From assembly GCA_049515175.1 (NCBI GenBank), contig JBEKUI010000177.1, forward strand, positions 1 to 10,001: a stretch of 10,001 bases of DNA. Direction: 5' to 3'. Made by a program: the position numbers and the translations under genes. Position 1 is the first letter of the stretch. Every line of letters begins with the position of its first letter. This DNA comes from JACQNR01 sp049515175. GTDB lineage: Bacteria > Acidobacteriota > Terriglobia > UBA7540. Of this stretch, positions 1 through 5,520 are shown one piece after another. The notes under the pieces were generated by a model, which saw nothing but the letters and a program-made list of their open reading frames with translations, was not told where the DNA came from and ran no database searches.

Positions 1-340
1 CCCCTACGTCCACCGGCGCGATGAATCGATACCCCCGCCGCGCCAGCGTCTCAACGAAACGCGGATTATCGGCGGAATCGTCCAGCGCCTCGCGAATCTT
101 GTTGATGGCTTTGTTGAGGCCGTGCTCGAAGTCCACAAACGTGTCCGTAGACCACAGCGCCTTCTCCAGCTCCTCGCGGGTCACGATCTCACCCGGCCGC
201 TCGAGCAGCATCGCCAAGACTTTGAAGGGTTGCTCCTGAAGCTTGATCTTCGCACCGTCGCGGCGCAACTCTCCCGCGCGAAGATTTACTTCGTAGATTC
301 CGAACCGAACCAGGTGTGGAAGGGTGGTCGGATCAGGCAT
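1..340 (-). CDS. Winged-helix (OmpR/CadC-type) transcriptional regulator, N-terminal part, cut by window edge
   Basis: Reading the minus strand from ATG at 340-338 gives 113 codons with no stop before the window edge, so only the N-terminus is visible. It begins MPDPTTLPHLVRFGIYEVNL. The visible part is a complete winged-helix DNA-binding domain of the OmpR/PhoB C-terminal type: a beta-strand entry (residues about 11-30), LQEQPFKVLAMLLERPGEIV (helix 1 region), VTREELEKALW, a recognition helix around FEHGLNKAINKIREALDD, and the terminal wing RRGYRFIAPV. Placement at the N-terminus without a receiver domain is the CadC/ToxR-like layout. In Acidobacteria such domains are commonly followed by TPR, TolB-like or other sensory regions; that part lies outside the window, so the output function is unknown. 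A GGGGTGG Shine-Dalgarno-like run sits about 7 nt upstream of the start. It is divergent from the fur-like gene. Confidence 0.88.
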   Translation of the reverse strand, partial: MPDPTTLPHLVRFGIYEVNLRAGELRRDGAKIKLQEQPFKVLAMLLERPGEIVTREELEKALWSTDTFVDFEHGLNKAINKIREALDDSADNPRFVETLARRGYRFIAPVDVG

Positions 341-365
341 GGCAAAGCCACCCCGCTGGGAGCCG

Positions 366-394
366 AGTTTACCACCGCCCTATCAACCCATCAA
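366..394 (-). promoter_or_regulatory. Candidate sigma70 promoter for the winged-helix gene
   Basis: On the minus strand there is TTGATG (plus coordinates 389-394), a 17-nt spacer, and TAAACT (366-371). Each box matches its consensus at 4 of 6 positions and the spacing is optimal. The expected transcription start near 359 would give a short leader of about 18 nt that still contains the GGGGTGG ribosome-binding sequence. Inferred from sequence only. Confidence 0.4.
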
Positions 395-426
395 ACAAGT
401 TACCGCAAGGGGGGAGTGCAGACTGG

Positions 427-521
427 TCCGTGACGCCTGCGTCTTTTCACGGAGCTCGACGATTTCGAGCCGTCCGCCGGCTGACGGGCACCCCAGCCGG
501 GGCTTTCTACCCCCGGGGGTG
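427..521. promoter_or_regulatory. Cluster of inverted repeats in the divergent intergenic region
   Basis: The 236-bp gap between the divergent winged-helix and Fur-family genes contains several back-to-back perfect inverted repeats. TCCGTGA (427-433) pairs with TCACGGA (447-453). GCTCGA (454-459) pairs with TCGAGC (465-470) across 5 nt. CCGGCTG (477-483) pairs with CAGCCGG (494-500). CACCCC (489-494) pairs with GGGGTG (516-521), with an inner GGGG (499-502)/CCCC (510-513) option and a 12-bp perfect palindrome at 509-520. The last three pairings share bases, so they are mutually exclusive in part. No T-run follows, which argues against an intrinsic terminator. The cluster lies exactly between the two candidate divergent promoters, as expected of operators or leader structures. 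Confidence 0.5.
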
Positions 522-561
522 TGCATCGTAGTCCATGTTTCCGGCTCGGAGAGGAATTGAT

Positions 562-590
562 TTGACAGCGTAGCGGGTGGAGGCGACACT
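562..590 (+). promoter_or_regulatory. Weak candidate promoter for the fur-like gene
   Basis: A perfect -35 hexamer TTGACA is at 562-567. The best -10 at 17-nt spacing is GACACT (585-590), only 3 of 6 to consensus, so the assignment is weak. If it is real, transcription starts near 597. That would exclude the GTG at 577 and support the ATG at 634 as the fur-like start. Confidence 0.25.
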
Positions 591-633
591 AACGGCAGCA
601 AGGCAAGTCGAAGGCTTGAGGTCGAATCCAGTC

Positions 634-1083
634 ATGCTCCTTGAACAGAAGGTATCGCGGCGGCCGCTCGAGCAGGAGTTGATCTCGCGCGGGGTGCGCA
701 TGACGCAGCAGCGGCGCCTGCTGGTGGAGATCATTCAGGGGGCCGAAGGGCATCTCGACGCGCTCGACCTCTGGGAGCGGGCGCGCAAGCGCGACGCGAC
801 GCTCAACAAGGTGACGGTTTACCGGACCCTGACGCTGCTCAAGAAACACGGCTTGGTCGATGAGCTCGACCTGCTCCACCTGCAGGGCGGGCGCCACTTC
901 TACGAAGCGCGAACCACCCGCGACCACATCCATCTCGCCTGCCTGAAATGCGGGCGCATCCAGGAATTCGAAAGCTCCCTCTTCGAAAAATTGAAAGGCC
1001 AGATCGAGCGCGAACGGCGCTTCCGTATCGCCGTGGTGCGGGTGGAAGCGGGCGGATACTGCGACAAGTGCCAGGAAAAGTAG
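634..1083 (+). CDS. Fur-family metal-dependent transcriptional repressor
   Basis: A 149-aa protein from ATG 634, a normal Fur length. An in-frame GTG at 577 would add 19 residues; it is disfavoured because it lies only about 10 nt after a TTGACA box and the family rarely needs the extension. GAGG at 618-621 is a possible but distant ribosome-binding site. The N-terminal winged helix includes VRMTQQRRLLVEII and the recognition helix LNKVTVYRTLTLLKKHGLVD. The metal-binding half has E91, then H98-x-H100, C103-x-x-C106, E118, and a C-terminal C143-x-x-C146. The two CxxC pairs are the structural zinc site. The spacing from E91 to H98 and H100 equals that of E. coli Fur (E81, H88, H90) rather than the Asp-containing PerR site, so an iron or zinc sensor is more likely than a peroxide sensor. 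The exact metal (Fur, Zur or other) cannot be told from sequence, so no symbol is given. Confidence 0.92.
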   Translation: MLLEQKVSRRPLEQELISRGVRMTQQRRLLVEIIQGAEGHLDALDLWERARKRDATLNKVTVYRTLTLLKKHGLVDELDLLHLQGGRHFYEARTTRDHIHLACLKCGRIQEFESSLFEKLKGQIERERRFRIAVVRVEAGGYCDKCQEK

Positions 1084-1150
1084 GATTCAGGATTCGGGAT
1101 TCTGGATTCGGGAGTCAGAAGTCAGGAGTCAGGAGTCAGGAGTCAGGAGC
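1083..1150 (+). repeat. Heptamer tandem array GGATTCN/GGAGTCA (left arm of inverted repeat)
   Basis: Immediately at the fur-like stop codon begins a 7-nt tandem array of nearly ten units: GGATTCA, GGATTCG, GGATTCT, GGATTCG, GGAGTCA, GAAGTCA, then three GGAGTCA and a partial GGAGC. The register is unbroken from 1083 to 1150, and the unit changes from GGATTCN to GGAGTCA halfway. From memory, repeats of this kind are frequent between genes in Acidobacteria; that is recollection, not a search result. Confidence 0.85.
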
Positions 1151-1323
1151 TTTCCCCTCACGGTCAACCTTTGGTGTGATGTCTCGGAAGGGCGCGGGAA
1201 ATTTCCAAAGCAGCGACGATCTGACGCATCGCGCCGAGGGCCTCGCGTACCGTCAGCAATCCAGCACCGTTCTCCACGGAACAGGAGTGGAATTCTGACT
1301 CCTGATTTCTGACTTCTGACTCC
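1111..1323. repeat. 29-nt inverted repeat flanking about 155 bp between convergent genes
   Basis: The GGAGTCA-type array at 1111-1139 is the reverse complement of 1295-1323 with 27 of 29 positions matching; the outer 15 nt are identical. The right arm holds four heptamers of TGACTCC/TGATTTC/TGACTTC type (1296-1323). It ends 6 bp from the stop codon of the minus-strand transporter gene, and the left arm begins shortly after the plus-strand fur-like stop. A transcript from either side would form a long stem with a loop of about 155 nt. This could act as a bidirectional termination or processing barrier, or be the relic of a small mobile element. The interior (1140-1294) has no recognised gene. 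Confidence 0.7.
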
Positions 1324-1329
1324 TTCCCT

Positions 1330-4300
1330 TCACGCGTACTGTCCCCCGCTGAAGACCACGGGCGGTCGGTCGGCTTCCAGGTTCTGGTGGCGGAGGCGGC
1401 CACTGAGAATCTGGAAAATGGCAAAGGCGATCTGCGGACGTTCCAGGATCAGTTCGCGGAAACTCTCGCGGTCGATCTTGAGGACGGTGGTGGCTTCTGC
1501 GGCGCGCACCGAGGCGGAGCGCGGGTGGTCGTCGAGAATGGCCATCTCGCCGAAGCACTCCTTCTCTCCGAGGTAGGCGAGCGAGTGGTCAGAGTCATTG
1601 ACTCGCCGGAAGACCTCGACCTTACCTTCCAACACAAGATAGAGATGATGGGGCACGGCGTTCTCCTCGAAGATCATTTCGCCGGGCTGGTAGGTGTGTT
1701 CGAGGGAAATGTCCGCGAGCGCGGCGAGTTCTTCGCCTTCCACCGCGGCGAAGAGGGGGGCGGATTTCAGAAAGACAGCTTTCTCGATGGAGAGCAGCAT
1801 GGCATCACTCCCGGTGTTGGGCGGATGAACGGCGCCGCCCTTGGTGGCGCGGGCGCGCAGTTTGCGGGCCGCCTCGCGCGAGATGGGATCTTCGGCAGAG
1901 GCTGCGGCGGCGAGGGGCGGCCAGTTCTCGCCGAAGGCGCGCCACCCGGCGTAGAGCGCGGTCTCGCGCACGAGCGGAGCGCCGTCGGCACGCAGCGATT
2001 CGAGCAGGGTTTCTCTTTCCGCGTGATTGTGGTAGCCCAGGTAGTTCGCGGTGCAGGCACGCAGCCAGGGCTTGGAGTGCCGGGCCAGGGCTTCGATGAG
2101 GGGCGCGGCGTTCGGCGCCTGGGCCTGAGGCCCGGGAGGCGGTTCGAGCAGCGCCAGCACCTCGCGCCCGATGGCCTTGGGCGCGAGGTTGTCCAGAGCC
2201 TCCAGCGCGTCGGCGCGCAGCCGGGCCTCCTTGGATTGCAGCTTCTGGTAGATGGCCAGCATGCGCGCGCGCCCCGCGACGATTCCCAGCATGTGAAAGA
2301 CGCGCTCCTGGATGTTCGTGCGGTCTTCGGCGAGGGCCAGGGAAAGCAGGCGGAGCGCCTCGGTCTGGGGTTGGGCGAGGAGCGCGTGCGTGCAATCGAC
2401 GCTACGGCGAAAAGCGCCCAGCTCGGCGTGCGCGTACTCGAAGAGCGCCAGGCGGACGCGCTCGGGCAGGGGGCCGTCGCGCGCCAAGCGTTCGAACGAT
2501 TTCAGCACCTTCCAGCGGACCCGCCACTCCGGGTCGTGAAGCAACTCGAGGAGGGGGTCGATGACGCGTTCGTCTTTGAGCCGGCCGAGGACGTCGGCGA
2601 GCTCGCTGCGGATTTCGGCGCGCTGGGCATGGGTGGCGGTGTGGGTCAGCCCTGCAATGCACTCGCTGCCGCAGCGCCGGAGGATGGCGGCGAGACTGCG
2701 ACGGGCATCGTGCCGCAACTCGGGCCGGCCGGCCAGAGCCTCGATCAATTCCGGAATGACGCGCGGCGAGCCTACCCGGCCGAGAGCTTGCGCGGCGGCA
2801 CAACGAATTTCGAGGTCAGGGTCGGCGAGCAAATCGACGAGAAGGTCGAGAGAGTCGTCAAGCGGAATGCGTCCGAGCGCGTAGGTAGCGGTGGCACGCG
2901 CCCGCGCGTCGCCGCCCGCCAAGTCGCGCAGCATAGGCATCGACGCTCCGGCGGAGTCGACTCCCTCCAGGGTCGCAATGGCGAGCACGGCGTTAATGCG
3001 GGCGCGCGTTGAGTCGCCCTGAAGCAGCGGGCGCAGCTTTTCCACCAGGGCGGGGTCCTGCGACGCCGCCAGCGCCTCGACCGCGTTGGCGCGCACTCGC
3101 GCGTCGGGGTCTTCCAGCAGGGGCAGAAGTTCCGCGTTGTGCGACGCGCCGGCCCGTCGTCCGAGCGCGCTCACGGCGGTGGCGCGCACACGGGGGTCGG
3201 GGTGGGCGAGCAATTCCACCAGCATCTCGTCGGCCTGGGCCGACTCGAAGCCGGCCAGGAACTGCACGCCGGAAACCAGGCGGTCCGGCGGAGCGTTGCG
3301 CAGTGTAGCGGCGAGCATCGCCACGCTCGACGGATCCTGCATCTTGCGCAGCGCGTTGGCGGCCGCCTGGCGCATTGCCGGGCTGCCGGCTTCAAGGTTT
3401 CGCAGCAGCGCGCCGATGTAGCCGCGTTTGCTGGTGAGGGCGACGGCCAGCCAGATGAAGCTCACCGCGATGGCCACCCAGGCGAGTTGTTGGCCGGTGG
3501 GTATCTCTCTCCCCGACGCGAGATGAAGGGGGTGCAAGTAATTGTTGCCCACCAGCACCAGGGCGCCGGCGGCGGCGAGCGAGAGGGGGCGAATGTAGCC
3601 TTCGATGAAGCCGCGGACGCGGGCGCGGCGCTCCGGTGGAACCGGGTTGTAGAGCAATTGGTAGGATGAGTCGGAGAAGGTGTAAAGCATCGAGGCGTCG
3701 CCCAGCTTGGTGGTGAGGACGGAGGGGTAGCCGAATTGAAGACTCATCCACGCGGTGCCGGCGACCAGGAAGCCCGGATGGAAATTGATCGTCGTTCCCA
3801 CTCCTAGCCGGCCAATGACCGCCCGCGTCATAAACAGTTGGATGGCCAGGCAAAGGAATCCCTGGATGCCCACGAAGATGCCCAGGAAGGTCGCTAGGTC
3901 GTTGGGATTGGGGTAGCGGGCACGCATCGTTTTGTTGAAGCAAAAATCGACGACCGCGTAAACCGTCCACATCAGCAGGATATAACCCGCCATGGAGCGC
4001 AGCAGCGGTTCCTTCCCCACCTCCTGAAAACCGTCGCGGATCTTCTGCCACTCGGAAGGTTTGGCCGCTGGGGGAAGCCAGGCGGCGCCCCGGGGGGCCT
4101 CTTCCTTGGCCGCCCCGTAACGGTAGTACACGAACGCCCCGAGGACCCCAGCCGCGATGATGAGTCCGGCCCAAACCAGCAAGAGGTTTTCGGTTCCGAG
4201 CCCGCGCACCAGTTGCTTGCTGAACAAACCTACTCCCACCATACCCAGCAGCGCGCCCACAGCGAGGAAAGGGAATATCCGTTTGGACTGACGGGTGTCG

Positions 4301-4761
4301 AACAATTCGCCCACAAACGTCCAGAAGGCCATCAGAGAGAAATACCAGATGGCCTGGGCGACGATGTAAAGGATGGGGTAGAACCACCGCGGGTGCTCCA
4401 GCAGGACCACCCGGCTGGCGAGCAGGCTGGCCGTGAAGAGCAGACACAGGCCTGCCAGGAAGCGTTTGCGCTCCAGCCGGTCCACCAGCGTGGTATAGGC
4501 GAGTGAACAGACGATGAGTGACACGGCATTGGCGAAGTACATGTACGGCAGGTATTGCACTCCGAAGTAAACCAGGAAGAGGGAATCGCGAGAGTTGCGG
4601 CCGAACATGATCCCGGCGACGACCAGCAGATTGATGGCGAAGCAGAGCCCCACCACCGCCCCTTCGCCGGGGTAGACGGGTGCGATGCGCGTCAGCCAGA
4701 TTTTCAGTCGCGACGGTCCCTCAGATGCCAATGGGTGTGCCCCTTCAGACCGGCGGAGCAC
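1330..4761 (-). CDS. ATP/ADP-translocase-like (NTT/TlcC) transporter fused to HEAT repeats and a cyclic-nucleotide-binding domain
   Basis: A 1143-aa three-part protein. Residues about 30-445 form 11-12 hydrophobic helices (for example 34-54, 71-92, 101-121, 128-150, 162-181, 192-213, 255-276, 290-311, 390-408, 425-442) and resemble the NTT/TlcC ATP/ADP translocase family, also annotated Npt1/Npt2; a charged loop lies at about 214-252. Residues about 446-985 are a solenoid of HEAT-type helical pairs with recurrent phrases such as DPDARVRANAVEALA and DPDLEIRCAAAQALGRVG. Residues about 990-1130 are a CRP-like cNMP-binding domain; its phosphate-binding cassette has FGEMAIL (G1071, E1072) and R1081-S1082-A1083, the same set CRP uses for cAMP. 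Substrate and direction of transport are not predictable. The GTG start (4761) has a G-rich run too close for ideal spacing; TTG at residue 11, preceded by GAAGGGG, is an alternative that leaves all domains intact. DUF1059 lies 52 bp upstream on the same strand. Confidence 0.85.
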   Translation of the reverse strand: MLRRSEGAHPLASEGPSRLKIWLTRIAPVYPGEGAVVGLCFAINLLVVAGIMFGRNSRDSLFLVYFGVQYLPYMYFANAVSLIVCSLAYTTLVDRLERKRFLAGLCLLFTASLLASRVVLLEHPRWFYPILYIVAQAIWYFSLMAFWTFVGELFDTRQSKRIFPFLAVGALLGMVGVGLFSKQLVRGLGTENLLLVWAGLIIAAGVLGAFVYYRYGAAKEEAPRGAAWLPPAAKPSEWQKIRDGFQEVGKEPLLRSMAGYILLMWTVYAVVDFCFNKTMRARYPNPNDLATFLGIFVGIQGFLCLAIQLFMTRAVIGRLGVGTTINFHPGFLVAGTAWMSLQFGYPSVLTTKLGDASMLYTFSDSSYQLLYNPVPPERRARVRGFIEGYIRPLSLAAAGALVLVGNNYLHPLHLASGREIPTGQQLAWVAIAVSFIWLAVALTSKRGYIGALLRNLEAGSPAMRQAAANALRKMQDPSSVAMLAATLRNAPPDRLVSGVQFLAGFESAQADEMLVELLAHPDPRVRATAVSALGRRAGASHNAELLPLLEDPDARVRANAVEALAASQDPALVEKLRPLLQGDSTRARINAVLAIATLEGVDSAGASMPMLRDLAGGDARARATATYALGRIPLDDSLDLLVDLLADPDLEIRCAAAQALGRVGSPRVIPELIEALAGRPELRHDARRSLAAILRRCGSECIAGLTHTATHAQRAEIRSELADVLGRLKDERVIDPLLELLHDPEWRVRWKVLKSFERLARDGPLPERVRLALFEYAHAELGAFRRSVDCTHALLAQPQTEALRLLSLALAEDRTNIQERVFHMLGIVAGRARMLAIYQKLQSKEARLRADALEALDNLAPKAIGREVLALLEPPPGPQAQAPNAAPLIEALARHSKPWLRACTANYLGYHNHAERETLLESLRADGAPLVRETALYAGWRAFGENWPPLAAAASAEDPISREAARKLRARATKGGAVHPPNTGSDAMLLSIEKAVFLKSAPLFAAVEGEELAALADISLEHTYQPGEMIFEENAVPHHLYLVLEGKVEVFRRVNDSDHSLAYLGEKECFGEMAILDDHPRSASVRAAEATTVLKIDRESFRELILERPQIAFAIFQILSGRLRHQNLEADRPPVVFSGGQYA

Positions 4762-4784
4762 CCCTCCCCCCGCCGGGATCGCTC

Positions 4785-4812
4785 CTCGGAAGCGTTACGC
4801 GCCCTTCCCGAG
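4785..4812 (-). other. Imperfect stem-loop between the DUF1059 gene and the transporter gene
   Basis: In the 52-bp gap just after the DUF1059 stop, CTCGGAAG (4785-4792) pairs with CTTCCCGAG (4804-4812) with one bulged base, giving an 8-bp stem. No T-run follows on the minus strand, so it is not a classic intrinsic terminator. It could be a processing or attenuation element that sets the ratio of the short upstream gene to the long downstream one. Confidence 0.35.
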
Positions 4813-4813
4813 A

Positions 4814-4996
4814 CTACTCGTCGTGAATCGCCGCTTTCACCATGGCCAGAATCTCCGGCGGGATGCTCGACGCGTGGATACCGTGGTCAGTCTCGGCGTG
4901 CTCGGCGGCGAGGCGAAGCACTTGATCTTCCGTGGCTGCGCGGATCTCCTTCGAGCAGTTCATTCCCAGATCTTGGCACCGCAGCACTTTGGCCAT
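4814..4996 (-). CDS. DUF1059 family small protein
   Basis: A 60-aa protein beginning MAKVLRCQDLGMNCSKEIRA and ending with PEILAMVKAAIHDE. The whole chain fits the DUF1059 family: a short N-terminal strand with C7 and C14, a central acidic helix (EDQVLRLAAEHAETDHGI) with H33 and H38, and a C-terminal PEILAMVKAAI helix. The two Cys and two His suggest a possible small metal site, but this is inference and the family's function is unknown. The start is fixed by AGGAGG (plus coordinates 5002-5007) five bases upstream of ATG 4996; the longer open frame upstream overlaps the divergent promoter and lacks family similarity. The transporter-HEAT-cNMP gene follows 52 bp downstream on the same strand, so the two may be cotranscribed. 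Confidence 0.88.
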   Translation of the reverse strand: MAKVLRCQDLGMNCSKEIRAATEDQVLRLAAEHAETDHGIHASSIPPEILAMVKAAIHDE

Positions 4997-5001
4997 TCCA
5001 A

Positions 5002-5007
5002 CCTCCT
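5002..5007 (-). promoter_or_regulatory. Shine-Dalgarno AGGAGG deciding the DUF1059 start
   Basis: The minus strand reads AGGAGG, five bases, then ATG. This is a near-perfect anti-16S match at good spacing. It fixes the start at 4996 rather than at any upstream in-frame codon. Confidence 0.85.
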
Positions 5008-5074
5008 CGGGGGTCAAGCGGCAGCATTCTACCATCGCCGGGCTGTCAATGCCTCGCGGGGTCATGTAATTAAG

Positions 5075-5102
5075 TTGACAAAGCCCGAGGTGCAAGTATG
5101 AT
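5075..5102 (+). promoter_or_regulatory. Strong sigma70-type promoter upstream of or overlapping the first PilZ gene
   Basis: TTGACA (5075-5080, 6 of 6), a 16-nt spacer, and TATGAT (5097-5102, 5 of 6) stand out in a GC-rich genome, with an AT-rich stretch (TAATTAAG) just upstream of the -35. The predicted transcription start at about 5108-5110 coincides with ATG 5110, so the message would be leaderless. The -10 overlaps the alternative ATG at 5098. Confidence 0.55.
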
Positions 5103-5445
5103 AGCGCCTATGCCTGACCCTCCCCCGCAGAGGAGACGCTTTCCCCGCTATCAGGCTGACTTTCCGGCCACACTCTACCTGGAGTCCGGCGTCATGCAGG
5201 TACGCGTGAAGAATCTCAGCCGGGGAGGATTTTTCGTCTCTCCTCCGCTCCTGGGACTGCAATCTCCTCAGGTCAAGGTTTCTTTCCAGCTCGAAGAGGG
5301 CGAGCCTCCCATCAATTGTAAGGGCGAAGTCCTGTACACGATCGCCGACCGTGGCAGCGGCATTGTCTTCACCGAAATCTCCGGGCACAACCTGGACCGC
5401 ATCACCGCCTCCTTTGAGCGCCAGGGCGCCGCTGAAAACACTTAG
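5098..5445 (+). CDS. PilZ domain protein (putative c-di-GMP receptor)
   Basis: A 115-aa single-domain protein. The PilZ c-di-GMP motifs are both present: R13-x-x-x-R17 within QRRRFPRY, and N39-x-S41-x-x-G44 within NLSRGGFFV. Following strands (VKVSFQLEEGE, INCKGEVLYT, GSGIVFTEIS) and a C-terminal helix (LDRITASFER) complete the beta-barrel fold. There is no extra domain, so it likely works as a soluble adaptor that changes a partner on binding c-di-GMP. Two starts compete. ATG 5098 has GAGG seven bases upstream. ATG 5110 (four residues shorter) sits where the strong TTGACA/TATGAT promoter would begin transcription. The longer form is given here and the domain is intact either way. A membrane histidine kinase starts 75 bp downstream on the same strand. 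Confidence 0.85.
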   Translation: MIAPMPDPPPQRRRFPRYQADFPATLYLESGVMQVRVKNLSRGGFFVSPPLLGLQSPQVKVSFQLEEGEPPINCKGEVLYTIADRGSGIVFTEISGHNLDRITASFERQGAAENT

Positions 5446-5470
5446 CACCTGGGCGGCTCCGGACTTCTCT

Positions 5471-5499
5471 TTCATCGCGCCCCTGAAATCGGTGATAAT
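5471..5499 (+). promoter_or_regulatory. Possible promoter for the histidine kinase gene
   Basis: In the 75-bp gap after the PilZ gene, GATAAT (5494-5499) matches the -10 consensus at 5 of 6. The hexamer at 17-nt spacing, TTCATC (5471-5476), matches -35 at only 3 of 6. It could be an internal promoter, but read-through from the PilZ promoter is equally possible; no terminator is seen in the gap. Confidence 0.25.
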
Positions 5500-5520
5500 A
5501 CGCGGGACCCTCGCCGCGCG

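Noticed and set aside
541..633. Classic Fur box autoregulating the fur-like gene
   Set aside because: No GATAATGAT-like inverted repeat is present near the start. The inverted repeats at 427-521 do not resemble it.
1111..1323. CRISPR array
   Set aside because: The 7-nt units are contiguous with no spacers, so this is a simple tandem repeat, not repeat-spacer structure.
1164..1424. 86-codon minus-strand gene spanning the heptamer arm
   Set aside because: Its N-terminal half is an out-of-frame reading of the end of the cNMP domain and the heptamer repeat. Only the tail within the interior looks protein-like, and it has no start with a ribosome-binding site.
1387..3012. Long open frame on the plus strand (541 codons) antisense to the transporter gene
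   Set aside because: It lies wholly within the HEAT/cNMP coding region of the opposite strand; its sequence is low-complexity Gly/Arg/Val-rich and matches no domain. High GC commonly leaves such antisense frames open.
3392..4447. 351-codon minus-strand frame within the transporter gene
   Set aside because: It is an out-of-frame reading of the transmembrane region, Arg/Pro/Gly-rich, with no membrane helices. The other frame carries the clear transporter.
5026..5049. Minus-strand TTGACA (5044-5049) and TAGAAT (5026-5031) as a DUF1059 promoter
   Set aside because: The spacer is only 12 nt, too short for sigma70. TAGAAT alone could still act as a -10, but at 17-nt spacing the -35 is GAGGCA, a poor match.
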